Below, in pieces: positions 49,301 to 62,031 of a stretch of DNA of 64,000 bases. Made by a program: the position numbers and the translations under genes. The notes beneath the pieces were generated by a model. The model saw nothing but the letters and a program-made list of their open reading frames with translations, made no database searches and was not told the origin of the DNA. Source of the DNA: Puffinus mauretanicus (lineage: Eukaryota; Chordata; Aves; Procellariiformes; Procellariidae). Within the stretch, counting starts at the first letter, position 1, and every line of letters starts with the position of its first letter. The stretch spans positions 6,572,001 through 6,636,000 of the forward strand of contig JAJKFH010001865.1 in the NCBI GenBank assembly GCA_023333565.1. Reading direction: 5' to 3'.

Positions 49301-51597
49301 TTTTAAAAGAAGAAATAATAAAGCAGGGCAGTAAGTAGTTAAAGTATATGGTGTTTAATATTCAGAGTTACTTTACTTGCCCTCAGCACCGTATCAATGG
49401 CAAAAAAATTAACACCAAAAAAATGCATACAAAGAATGGCTGCTTCTGAGAAGCGCTCTGAGCAGTATCCGCTTGCCACTCTTACATCTCCGAGTGCGTG
49501 ATCTTGTCTCTGTTACTTGTTTGTTTTGGCCAGACTCCAAGGGATTTGTACCACAGGCTGTTTTGTCACTGCAGTTGACATAACTCACAGTTTTTCTCTT
49601 TGGTTTTTCACTAGAGATAAACGTATTTGTTGTACTGCACAGAATAACTTCATCACACTGTTTGTAGTTTCATGTCATGTTGTGTTGATGTGTGATGAAG
49701 GCATGTCCTGTCATGATTTTATGTCATTATATGACAAGACACCTTCCTCATAAATTAACACAATTTGATTAAGTTGCAGTATTGGGTCAAGTTATTCTAT
49801 TGCAAAGTTTCAGGAGTCCTGGAGACCCACACTAGTTCAGAACAATAACAAAGCTTTAGGCTAAGCTTGTGGGATGTGAGATACTCCCCATAAAATCAGG
49901 ATTGTCCCATGAACTTATTTGTAGACAACCTTTGCATCATATCCCAGCCTAAGGCTGTTATTAAAAATGTTCCTGAATTGGCTAGCAAGCACGGGTGATG
50001 AAATACATGGTTTAGGCATCCTTTCTTCTAAAGACAAAATTCGCATATATCTGCACCTGCCAGTTTCCAGTCGACTTGAATGAAAGGGGTCCCCAAATGT
50101 CTGCCCTTCTTACTCCCTAAATTCATTATGTAGCAGTATGATGTACTGTAGCAGATGTATGGATGTTTGAAAGAATGACAGCATCCAGTGCACCATCTAT
50201 CCATGGGGATCCATGATCCATAAATCATTACATTTATGTGTAGCAACCTGCTGCATAAAGCATGGCACTTAAGGTATGAACAGAGAACGTTACCTGGCAG
50301 GAAGAATAGAGCTATGCCTGTTTCATAGTGAATCGTAATTAATTGGCCATGTCCTCCATAAAATGTGCCAACATCTCTGAAGTCATATGTGAACCGCATG
50401 CAATTATAGACAAATGCTTGCACGAAAGGGTCGGATGTGTTTCACATGCCCTGAGAAGCCCAGTTACTTAGCACCAGACGTGAGAGCTAAGTCTGTATCT
50501 CAGGGGTCACCAGATTCAACCCCCTTATGTTAATGCTATCACCTACTGACTTGATTTATTTGTTGAGGTAATTGCATACGTTATTACTCAATTACTGTAG
50601 AATTTTTATTATAATTCACTCATCTATAAATTCCAGGCCAAATTAGACTGCATATCAGATAATCTTTATTATATCTACAGAAAGAAATAGTTGAATCACA
50701 TTTTTATGTAAGACGATTTGTATCAGCAGTCATCAGCTTCCTTTCTGCAGACTGGAGAAAGAGTAATATTGCATTCTTTCTTAAAAATACATGCTTTTGA
50801 GTTAGATTCCATATATATGTATAGAAGGTTTTTGAGAATCTTGTACCTTTTTTAAATGTTGAGTATTTTTTGTAGGTGACAGAAATGAGCTGAAGTATAA
50901 AATTACCACTCTCCCCCCAAGTTTTTCTTCTTGTCAGACATTCATCACTTTACAGCATATAAAACTCTGGAGCTTTTTTTAATCCAGCTTTGTACTTACT
51001 ACATAACATCAATAACTACTTATATCTTCAATACAATCTATGGACAAGAAGACAAATCAAGTCTAGCTTGTTCATGATTTATTGTAAAAGGGCTAGCTAT
51101 TAGATTTTGATTTCAGGCCAGCAGAAAGCCCTTGCACTTTAACTATCCCTACCTAGTAAATAATTTTTCTCAAGTCATTCAACCAGTAGATATAAAAAGT
51201 GAGCTCTCTCCTACAAGCTCACATAGTTGTTGAATGGTTAAAATTGCCTCTTTCATTTTGGCTTTTACTACATTTTAAACAATGGACATCACATTTATTC
51301 CTTCCCTAAACAAATGGTGCAATGAAGTAACCTATTCTACATGACTTAAACAAAAGTAACAGCAAGAGAGTTTAGTGTTTAGGAGCTGACAAGTGTGCTT
51401 TAGGATTGAGATGAATTGCAGCCACCGGGTGTATATGATAATGTTACTACTTCTCTGTCTGCTGCATTGATCTGCAGCTCAGAGGTGGTGCTCAGGGATG
51501 CTCTGCGACCTCATCCCTTGGGACATTCACATCTTCCTCCATCTAAGGTGGAAACCCACCTTCATCTGCCTGTCAAAGGAATGACGAGAGAAAAAGA
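46358..51597. other. Non-coding unique sequence with candidate conserved blocks
   Basis: No gene is called. The start holds a MIR-like SINE fragment. 46990-47200 and 47800-47960 are AT-rich, contain TAAT-type sites and little simple sequence, and resemble conserved non-coding elements. A12 near 47201-47212 and another A-run near 47321 are present. 50540-50760 is a further AT-rich block of similar character. Open frames are 131 codons or shorter without motifs. Confidence 0.5.
46651..46790 (+). mobile_element. MIR-like SINE fragment
   Basis: The sequence TTCATTTAGAGGGAGAAATG, then the GAGATTAAGTGATATGCCTA block and a GGGTCTGACCGGAGCTCAGA block, follows the order of the MIR core-to-tail region ('agattaagtgacttgcccaagg' type wording, then an 'agctgg' segment). 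It is highly diverged, as expected for this ancient family. It begins about 290 bp after the CR1 3' end. Confidence 0.6.
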
Positions 51598-51660
51598 GGG
51601 CCCCATCCTGCAAAGCACTAAGCATACCCCGAAGTCTTGCATTCCCTCAGCTCCCCAGTG
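51598..51660. repeat. Possible ancient amniote repeat fragment
   Basis: GGGCCCCATCCTGCAAAGCA followed by CTAAGCAT strongly recalls an old sauropsid interspersed repeat whose opening reads almost the same. Only about 60 bp are recognisable. The family name is not asserted. Confidence 0.45.
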
Positions 51661-54600
51661 ATGAAGATGCCCAGGTTTGTCTGTTCTGCTTTAGGCGCGG
51701 CAGCATGGGGAATTTCAAGTGCTCATTGCTCTTTCGCTTGTTTCTGTCCTCTAGTTGATCTCTAGTTTTTTTTGTTTGGTTGCTCTGTGGCAGCCGCAAG
51801 GCTGGTGCACTGTATCAGTGAAAAGTAAAACCTGTTACATAAATCAGATAAAGAAAATATCAGTCAATTCCTTATGGGGGTTTATCTGTTTTAAATTACT
51901 TTCATATGACTGATGTGTGCTGAGCTAAGAAAAGAAAGCAAGCTGACAGTACCTCTGGCCATTTTAAGATCTCTTGTGGAGAGTTCAATGCTCCTTTTGC
52001 AATCTTTGGGAGTTGTCTACTTGGGCTGATCATAAAAGAACAGTCAAGTAAAGACCATGAAACCAGCAGTGAAAGAAAGTCAGGGTTTTCCTCCTGTGGG
52101 CTCAGACCTATCGTGGTGTAACTGCCTTTAGCTCACTAGTGGTCACAGGTTGCTCCTGAAATAAACTGCACTTTATGTAGGCTAAAGATGTACTCCCAGC
52201 ATTTTGGTTTTAAGAGAGACAAATATGCTTGGGTTTTTGTTTGCCTTTACTTTGCAAAGGTTTTTTAGTTTTGTTTTTTTAAGAAAGTGGCAGGGCGGAA
52301 AGCGTTTCCATATGCTGCAGCATGGAAAATTTGAAACTTAAAACTTGATACTGGTGAATTATTATAATTTGCTGTTTATACTAGAATACCCAACATGCTG
52401 TAGGATCTACCCAGAGATGCCAGGAAGGCATGATTCCTCCACTGCAGAGCTCCCCAAATCAGTATAGGCGCAGAGAAGACGACACAGGCCAGAGCAGATA
52501 AGGAGTGTTAAAATGGAAGTCAACTCTGCTCGCTGTAATATGGCACAATTGTTTCTTAAGGGTATTTCATGGGTAATGAAGCTAAACAGCTTAATTTCAT
52601 TATCCAAGCTGAGATGAATGCATGGGGAATACATTTCAATACATCATCTAAGCCTCCATGTGATTTAAGTCTCCAGTCAAGTCACGGTCTGTTCAACACA
52701 ACACTATGTTTGTAGGAGTTGGACTTCTAAACACAATTAAAACTTCAGTTCCCAAAAGTACATGAAGTCTAAATTTTTGTGAAGGATCGAGCGATTGCAC
52801 AAATAAAGATGTTTCCCGACTAATTAGTTTGGGATCACTGCAGGCCATCTTATATTTGGCATGTCCCATCTCGCTTGGGCACTCTCACTGTGCTCAGAGC
52901 TCGGACGAGAGCGGAAGAAGCAAACTGGAGGGTTGCTGGAGTCGCTGGGCTGGCGATACCAGGCAATTGGCTTCTGGATGCTTGGCCTTGGTAGAAGGGT
53001 GAAAACAAGAATATTTTCTGGCCTGTTGTATGGAGAAAGGCCCTGTCCCTCTAAGGGCGTCCTGAAAACAGAACAGGGTATGGGGGGCAGAGCTGGGAAA
53101 TCAAGTAGCTTCTGTAGATGTAGGGCTGCAGAAGTAACGACCGGTGTGACGTGTTCCTGAACTCAGGCACATGCACTGGGTCACGCCTTTGAGAGGGAAG
53201 TTGATACTGAATCTGTGTCTTAAGGAATTTTGACTTAACAGCATATCTTATGCAGTGTAAACTGCATCGCTTTAAAATTTCTTTTCGCTACAACGATCTT
53301 AGAGCAATTTAGAAAAAGCAGGTAAGAAGTGTAAGATGGCACGAAGAGGGCAGCACCCTTGGCTGGCCTCTGCCTGCCTCTTTCCAGCAGGGCTCTGGTC
53401 GAGGGTTTGGCCTGTGGTGTTTATCTTGGTAATGTCCCTTTACATGTCTTATGCTCTTCAACCGAGTAACTCACTCCAAAGCATCATTTCTGTTTCCCCC
53501 TGTGCGGTGCCTGCACAGAGTCAACAGGAAAGCTTCAGTGAACCAAATCTGTTCCCACAAGAAGTCAGTGGGGAAACACTGACTGATATCCATGGAAGTG
53601 AGATTCGGCTTCACTTGCTTGATAGATTACATTATCCAGAAGGGAAAACTTTCCATTTTGAGTTCTTTGATACCCTGTACTAATTACTGCTCATTGATAA
53701 GCATCGTGCTGCTCTTCAAGTGGTGAGTAGAAAGCAGAAGATGCCGTCAGTGTGTAAGATCATGAGATATGGGAGACGACATAAAGCTATCTGTCTGGCT
53801 CATTTGCTCGCCTGCCCTCCTATGATCTCCAAAATCTGCTGTGACTCTGTGCTCTGTGGAAAACCAGTAATATGCAAAACAAACATGATGCTGGCGATGC
53901 AACATTAAGCGACTGATGATGTTAAGAAATGTACTAATACTCATGTTTGAGGCCGTCTGGTCTGGTTTAGCCCTCCTGAGCCTCTTTAATAGCTGAGTAT
54001 TACACAGTGAAGTGCTTTAGGATAAAAGTTTCATGTTATTGTTGCTACATTCTCTGAAATTAATATTTTCTGATTTATATTTCCCTTGCCTCTCTCTTCT
54101 TCACATGTATGCATGTATGTACGCAATGTATATACATTTTGAAAGAGAATTTTGTATTTCATCTCTCTTGGGAAAATTCTTTTCCCTGAAGATGCCTGGT
54201 TTTCCCTAATGTGGGCTAGTGGCGGTGAGTTAATGAATTTTTGCTTCTTTCCTTAAGAACTTTCACCAGAGACACTTCAGTAATAGGATGGTACTGAATG
54301 TAAGTGGAATATAAATTTTACACAGTTGAAATGCCTGCTTCGATGGAGGGGGCAGAATTATGAATGTCAGATATTCCAAACTGTTTTGAGATGACTGGAT
54401 TCATTTGAAATACAGCTTTGGTGCAGAGAAACAGCCTGGGGGTGGATTGATCTTGTTTACCTACTGACACATTCCTTCCTTAGTTGTTTGTCTGTGCAGA
54501 AATTTGCCCATGCAGAACTGTATGCATTGGGGAGACAGGTTCATTTTAGACCTTTCGACTAATTTTCTTTAGAGTACCTCGTTTGTCAAAAAGAAATTAA

Positions 54601-57600
54601 AAAAAAACCCAAAGTGTTGTACTCATCCTTAAGCTTTAAAAAGGAAGCTCAGGATTCATTTAAGCCTTTAAAATGTTTCAATGCCTCAGTCTTCCTGCAG
54701 TGTCCCAGTGCAATGTTGCGTCACCCAAAAGAAATACTTGGTATTTTTCATTCCCATATTGTAGAGTTAGCCAAGGGACCCAGTGTAAGAGGTCACGTCC
54801 GTACTGGCACGCTGTGGTGCTGTTTCTGTTGGGTTTGTTATTTCCCACATTCTGCTGAAAGCATGTCAAAATGGTGCTGCTGCACAGGTTCCTAAATCAA
54901 AGAGCTCTTCCCTCTCTCTTACCTCCCACCCTCACCCACACGCCCTGCTGGGGGCCTTGGGGTAAAAGGAAAGAGAATGCGAGTTTCCCTGTGACAGCGT
55001 TGTTTATAATGATTTATTATTTCTATTACTGTGGTCCTTAGAGGCCACATGTAAAGATTGGGGCTTAATTGCACTAGGTGCATTGCAAACGTGGTAGAAA
55101 AAAGCAGGCATCATCCTGAAGACACTTGTTAATAAAACACCCTCGCTGGCCGCAAGTCAAACAGGTGTGTGAGGTGGATACAGGGGAGAGAAAGTACAAG
55201 ATAAAACAGGGGAGCAAGTTTGCCGTACAGTAAAGGTATGCAGAAACTAAAGGAAAAGTGTACTTTACTCAGGTGTCAGGTACTAAAATAAATCTTACCA
55301 GCCTCTGAAGAAGAGTCAAGGCTGAGCAGAGTGGTAAGCTGAGTGCTTACCAGGAGAGTTAACAAGCCTGGCAATAAAACCCTGGGTAATGATGGCTCTG
55401 AAGAGTTACATTTGCTTTGGAATTTACTTTTATAAAAGCATGAAATTTTATATATAAACAAGATCTATAGCCACCTATGTAAAAGTAAGTGGTTTTAGTA
55501 CCTCTGAGAATGATGGACCATATTCTGTATGCTACTGCAGGACAGATCTTGTATTAGGACTGTCGGATCAGAGCTCAGTGAGTAATTCAATATTGGTTAT
55601 TTCATAAGCTTTGTCTTTGGTGAGCATAAAATACGATTTTCTTGAATCAATTTTTTATATGACTTCTTTTTTTTCCTGGCAGTCTGCTCCTGCCAGACTT
55701 ACTCTTCGCATTTCCTGGGTCACTAAGCAGTGACCCAGATGCCGAACCAGAGGTGCTGTAGCTGGGGTGTGGGAGCACTCTCAGCCTGGGCAGGGAGGGA
55801 CCAGCCCTCTCTACTGCCTCCTGCGAGCACGCCCTCACCACCCTGCCTTGCCTTTCCGCTGTGCGAGGACCCACAGCCTCGAGACCATCCTTCTTCTGCA
55901 GCTGGCAACGTTGCAGCGGCTTGCGGTGACCCTGCTGCTGGCCTCTGGGCTCCAGCTGCGGCAGGAGCTTGGAGATACAGGGAGAAAAGAGGAAGGAAGA
56001 GTTAGGGAAGGGCAAAAGATTTTTTCTGAAGTCTTTCTTCTGTCTCTTTTTTCTGGTAACACTGGGGCATGAGATATGTTTAAGGGTAGCGTGGATATAG
56101 CTGTTGCCTTCAGCAAGAACACGCTGAAAAGCAAACTTGCTGGAATTACACTTTTGCTTATTGCTCCCACGAAGCCGCAGCCTTGTGAACCTGGTGATAA
56201 ATCACAGCCCAAAGCCCACAGCGATGAAGAGGTGAAGTACGGAAAAAAACCTGCAAAGGAGAAAGCGAAGACAATGGAGGAGGCATTGATTTGATTTTGA
56301 TAGCTGCTAAACAAAGTGGGCTGACAAAAACCGTTAATGCCCCTTTCAGCCACCTCCACAGGAGGTCAGCTGCCAAACAAGAGAGGAAATGGCGGGGGTG
56401 AGTTATGTGCCGGCTATAAGGCTGATGACTTCTTAGGCTTGATGGAGCCAGAGCTGCTTGCTAGTGGATGTCCTGGCGTATCAGAGGGAGGCCTGGGCGT
56501 TTGCTTTCTGACAGGGGATCCTGAAGGAGAGGCAAGGCAAGAGTTGCTTGCAGTGGGCTGGCAGCAGTTGGCTGTGGGAAGTGCCTGAGCTCTGCTGCTG
56601 CCCCGGGAGGCACGCTGGCATCACCTGAAAACGCCCTGTTCTTGCGCAGGGCACGGCAGCGGGGCACTGCCAGCCCCGACGCGCCGCAGGGTGGGCTGAA
56701 GGGAGTTTTGGCACAAGTCCTTAGCGTAGCCAGAGACCCAAATTTCAGAGACTCGGTAGCCCTAATGGAAACTTTGTGACTAAAACTCTGCTCTATTTTT
56801 AAATGCCCAATTTGTTTGCATTTCATGTAAAAAAGATAACCTACTCAAGTTTACCTGGACAAATTTTCTTTGACTGCAGATGTCTGATGTAGGAGTCTAT
56901 AAATTACTAATAGAGGCAAATTAAGTGAGATTGCTGAGTGTTTTCCTAGATAGGTTACCAAATAACCTAACTAGGCTTGTGCCTGACTAACACGCCCTTC
57001 CTTGGCAGCAAAGTTGACTTACAGGGTTTCTCTGTTCTCCCCATCCTTCCTTTGCTCGCTGTTACCCACTTCACCAGATTTTTCCCTCTTGCTTGTGCCC
57101 ACACTAGTGTTTGTGGGGCAGTGCTGTAACCTTATTGACATGATCTGAGTTGAGAAAGAAACCCTTAGAAGAGTTTAAGGGTTGATTTTTTACCCATATC
57201 GCTTCTCCAATGCAGCTTGTAATAAAACCTCCAGAATTATCAGCATAACTGGGCAAACAGTGAGCTGTTATCCCATCCCCACAACACTCTCCTAAGCTGC
57301 AAATACCACTGGTGCCTACTCTAATCTCCCTCCTTTTGATAGTTACCGTTATTCTACCACTTGCCACGTTATTCTCTCTTCAGTTGCCATCACCTTCCTT
57401 AAGCGTCTGATAAGCAAGCAGCTTCTGCATGCATACAGAATTGCTGGCTTCCAGGACTTTTATTTCCATTACTTGCATCAGGACAACACTAATGAGGTAT
57501 GAAATCATGCTGGCCATGAGACATTTTCTAAGCAAATTCTCCTCCAAAATAAGCAGGCATCTGGGCCTGATGGAGCAGTGGAAGTTGCATGGTGCAAGGA

Positions 57601-58048
57601 GGACCTTGGAGAGCCATATGTTTGAAGGCTGGTGGTGACATTTCTGCTTTTCTTCCTTGTATGGTTCATTACTACAGTTTGTTTGTTTTCTTAATTGCTC
57701 TCTGTTGGTGAGTCTCTGTGGACTGTAATGTATGTAAAACAATGTGTATAATTCAAAGAAAAGCAAGGGTTTGACTGTCTTACTATGCATACCAGTATGT
57801 GGAATACTGTGAACTACAAATTTAAGGAACCCGCTGTCCACTGAACTAAATCCTAAACCAGTTGTAACTTAAATCCTTTGTCCTAACTATAATTTAATAT
57901 TTCATAGCAGCAGATTTGCTGTATAATGCCTAAGGCACTTGCACAGGATGAGGGCTTACTTGGCTGGACTGCTGCACGCACCATAGCCGTTCCAGCAGAA
58001 AGGAACTTGCTTTGTCTTAGCAGGCAAAACGTCTGGATAGAAGGGAGC
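51661..58048. other. Non-coding unique sequence
   Basis: No gene is supported. A 115-codon open frame at 53336-53683 begins with a hydrophobic stretch but has no motif, and its second half overlaps wording typical of old repeats. A mildly GC-rich segment lies at 55730-55960 and another at 56560-56700. Open frames there are chance products on both strands. Simple CATG/TATG-type sequence lies near 54106-54140. Confidence 0.55.
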
Positions 58049-58165
58049 ATTTTCATCCTTATTCCGCAGAAGAGGCAGACTGAAAAATTAACAGACTTGC
58101 CCATAATCTCCCAGGGTCTTCACAAATGTGCTGGCGATTGAATTTCCTGAGTCCTGGTACATCAT
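58049..58165 (+). mobile_element. MIR-like SINE fragment (weak)
   Basis: CATCCTTATTCCGCAGAAGA, the TGAAAAATTAACAGACTTGC block and a closing TTTCCTGAGTCCTGG reproduce the order of the MIR 3' half ('ttacttgcccaagg', 'cccaggagtcctg' type wording). Divergence is high and the ends are uncertain. Confidence 0.45.
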
Positions 58166-61100
58166 CTTCATCACAAGTTTTGAACTAATCGATAACACAT
58201 TTATTTGCCATCCCATAATTGCAGCAGTATTTTGTTGTTAAATACCCTGCAGTGTCATTAAAAACTAGGTTATTTAAGAATTGTAACCAACACAGGCACT
58301 TGAGGCATTTCTAAAGGAAATAGTGTGTCAGCCATTCAATATAGCTAACAATAAAGCAAAATACTTGATTACCAAGCGATGCAAACATGAAATCCTTCCT
58401 GAAGTCATCTGGAGAAAGCCTGGCAGTGTCATACCACCATGGCACCTCCTCTTTACTATTCTGCATAGCACTGTAAAATGGCTGCAAAATGAAACACAAG
58501 ATTAAAAAGGAAAAAAATCGACCTGGGCTACCTTGATCTGAGGCCAAGAGCGAGAACATGCGCTGGTCGCTTCTGACACCCTCTAACAGAGTGGCACGGT
58601 ACAGAAGGGGGAATCCTGAACGGCAGATTGCAGTTTTGAAATTCCAAATTCAGCATTAAAGAAGATTGAAACGTGGCTGAGCAGGCTGGTGGTCCACTGG
58701 AGTAACCACCCGCAGCTGCATTTTCAAACAAAAGCTCTGAAAATAGCCACAGGGTGACCAACAAAGGGGCAGAAAGCTAATTTCCCACAATGGTCGTAGA
58801 CTGTAACTCCGTCCCAGAGGCGGAATACTGCAAGGGAGTGATTCTGTGGCTAGAAATGATGTGTTACGACACTTTAAGCAAAACTAAAAAAGTTGCCCCC
58901 CCTAATCTTTACATGGAAAAAATCAGATTAAAACACTGCTACTGTATCAAGATCCAAAGAACTGATGCTAACAAGCTAGGCAAAGGAAGATAGTTAAGAT
59001 TTAGCCAACAAAGGAAATGTCTATAGATAGTTTTCTAAATCCCGGCTGTTAAAAAAAATTATGAATTGAGCTGACATATGGATAACGCGGCATTGTTCCT
59101 GTGTTCTGGATGGGAACGGTGCTTTTAATTGGTTTTCAGTACATGTGCTTGCTGTTAGAATTGGGTTTGGATAAACCTGCTGGGAAGTTTGCTTTTAATG
59201 TATTGTTTTAGCAACGTTCTTGTTTTCTAACATTCTGGTAAGATCGATATTTAAAGGCTGTGAAAGCACTCAAGTAATTTTATTTACAATTTTGAATGAA
59301 CATTTTGGGGAACTGTTCTTCTTTTTTAGTTGCCCTTTTCCCATTTGGTTATCAATATGCTGGAGATAAGAAGACAAATCCTGTTCATCTCCTATTGATT
59401 TTGGACTAAGTGAGCAATCAGCCCCTGTAACTCTACTCCTCCGCATGCTCAAATAATATCTGTAAAAGCAGAGGTGTAGTAACAGATGTGAAGATCAGAT
59501 ATAGACACACTGCTTTTGCAAGGGAAGCATTTAATAGAAACAGGAAAAATGAATTGAGTACAGTGAGTAGTTTGGGAAGGCTACCTGAATTATTTGCACT
59601 CTTGAAAGTTATAGTAACGGAAAACATAATTTCTCTCTAAACCAGTGGGGGAATTCCTCTACATCAGAAACCTGACTGGAGTATATGAAGCAATTAGTGC
59701 AAATATACTACAACATCACGCAGCACGAGCATATTTTTTTTTTTAATTTTGCAACAATAGAAGAGGCCAAATACCATTATATATTACATTAATGAGATAG
59801 ATTGCTACTTTTAATGGAGCCTCTGTGCTCTGCACTGCACTGTATGCAGATTTGCTAGTTAATAAGCCCGAACAGTGTTTCTGTTCATGGAAAATGAATC
59901 TGAAACGTTTGTCAGATTATCTGTTTGGCATGCCTGACTGGTGTCTGGAGTGGCACTTTGCTAATGTGCTATTACTCAGTGTCATTAACCCGCAGAAGTG
60001 ATTGAAAGGTGAATTTGTATTTGCATCATGCTGCTCAGAACAGGCGGTGCTCTGGATTTATCTGGTGCCCTGTGAAATGGTGCTGCACGGGATAAAACAA
60101 ACTGTGCATCTCGGAAAGCGCATATCCCTAACTCTTGGTAGCTTTATTTGTTAGAGGAGCGTCCCGTTGTGATTGTGGTAAAATGCGGTCACGAAGTTGC
60201 TTGTGCGAATGTTTGTTTGTTAGCTGTCTGTTCAACATCATTAGAAATCCAAAGTTTTTATAATTCCTGTGAAAAGCTTCTGATTGCTTTACTCATCAGC
60301 ATTAAAACCACATCAAATATTTTGGCAGCTGCATTATGTATGCATAGTTTTGAAATACTAAACTAAAAAAAAGGGGGGATTGGTCTGAGAAATGCAGAGC
60401 TGATGTTTTTTTCCTTATTGATCGAGAAAGTGTATCTGTTTGCATACAAGTAGATTACTTTCATCCTACACTGTATTTCCTTCTCCACTGAAAGTGAATA
60501 AGTCTTATTTTCTTTCCATAAGTGGCACCATCGTTGTTATTTTATTCTGGGTTAAATAACCGGTTGGAGACTGCTTAATGCTTTGCATCTTGTGCTATTT
60601 TTACAAACAATATTCCTGGCAGACAGTTTTAAGGGAGGTTTACCAAGTAAAAGCCGCAGTCTTTTCATTTAGGTGGATTTTGGAGCTGAAATGGGGTTTC
60701 CTATGACCTGTTCAGGCATGCAAGGAGATACAAACCCACAAAACAAAACAGTTTCTTGCTTACTGAAAATGTAGAAAGATGGGGAGAGAAAAGGAGACTG
60801 GGGTTATTCTGCATCTCTCCTTACTGGACTTCTTTCTGTTTGGTTTTACATGAAAGTTTGAGGCTTGAAGTAATCAGTCTTCTGGTTTTTTTTTATTTTT
60901 TTTTTCAGTAGTTTTGAAATACTGGTATATTTGTCTACGTAAAAAAGGCAAAAAACCGCCTTAGCTCTTTTGCACCGTGCTTCACAAAAGACGGAGGAGT
61001 GTGACATACCGTGATAATCTCCCTTTGACGTACCCCAGAGCTGGAAATGTTTTCAAAAAACCAGTGAACGGGGATTTTATTTCCTACATTAGCGGCTCAG

Positions 61101-61207
61101 GGCTCCCACTGGGTCTGCAGCCAGAACGCCCACCGTTCCAGCAAGAGTTTCACCCTCGTAACCGTGTAGCGAGAGCCTGTGCCCAAAGAGAACTGAGGAA
61201 AATTTTT

Positions 61208-61224
61208 AAAAAAAAAAAAAAAAG
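61208..61224. repeat. A17 homopolymer
   Basis: Seventeen consecutive A. The upstream sequence is not a recognisable retrogene or SINE, so I do not read it as a retrotransposed poly(A) tail. Confidence 0.9.
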
Positions 61225-61990
61225 GCGTAAGTGAAGACTGTGACATTAACAAATCATTGCAAAAATGAGTGCAGAGCTGATCTTAAATGAGAGGTGTCAC
61301 GGTAATAAATGACTTCTGAAAATCGTGGTGACAGGCTAGTGTGTCCGGGGTCGGGGTGTGGAGAAGCGCCCGCCGTGCTGCGTTACGCGCTGCGCTGGGA
61401 TGTTGCTTGTCCCACATCTCTTTAGAAGGATGCCCGTTCTCTTCCATTTTCGTTGTAGTAAGGATTAGTGCTATCTCCTTTTATGAAGTTTACCCCTTTT
61501 TCAGGGACTTGAAAAATAACGGACTTGCTGTTCTTCTCAATTAGTGCTTTATTTTGTTTAATCAGGTAGAGATCAGTTTTCTGTCATCATTCCTTAATAA
61601 TAATAAATGCACTGATGAGCCTAATTGTTATAGTAATTAGACCTCAAACCCAGGAGCAGTCACCCCTAATTTTTATTGTTCAAAAAAGGATAAATGCAGA
61701 GCAACCTTGAATGTCTTTCCAGACGTTGATTAGCTGTGTAGCCTAAGTACTGGGATTCTTCTGTGTGTTATTTTTGCTGTTATTGGATGGTAAAACAAAG
61801 AAAAGAAATCCCGAGGAGTTCATCTACATTGACATGATAGATTACAAGAGCTTCTCCAGGGCATTTGTTCATCACGTATAGATAAATTCAATCTCTCTCT
61901 CCTTTTTCTGTAATGGAAAGATTGCTACAATATGGAAGTTAATTAGCAGAGCTGTTTATGAAAAGACGGGGGGGGAGCGGTTTATGGGCA

Positions 61991-62031
61991 TGGATAGACG
62001 GATGGATGGATTGATGGATGAATAGATAGAT
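61991..62031. repeat. GGAT/GATA-type tetranucleotide repeat
   Basis: An imperfect array of GGAT units (GACGGATGGATGGATTGATGG) passes into AATAGATAGATG. It is a typical interrupted tetranucleotide microsatellite. Confidence 0.85.

Noticed and set aside
53336..53683. 115-codon open frame starting with a hydrophobic, signal-like stretch
   Set aside because: No motif, no family recognised, and its second half resembles ancient repeat wording. Likely chance.
55835..56359. 174-codon minus-strand open frame in a mildly GC-rich patch
   Set aside because: Competing frames of similar length on both strands and no conserved motif.
61208..61224. A17 as the poly(A) tail of a processed pseudogene
   Set aside because: The upstream sequence shows no recognisable coding remnant and no flanking duplication.
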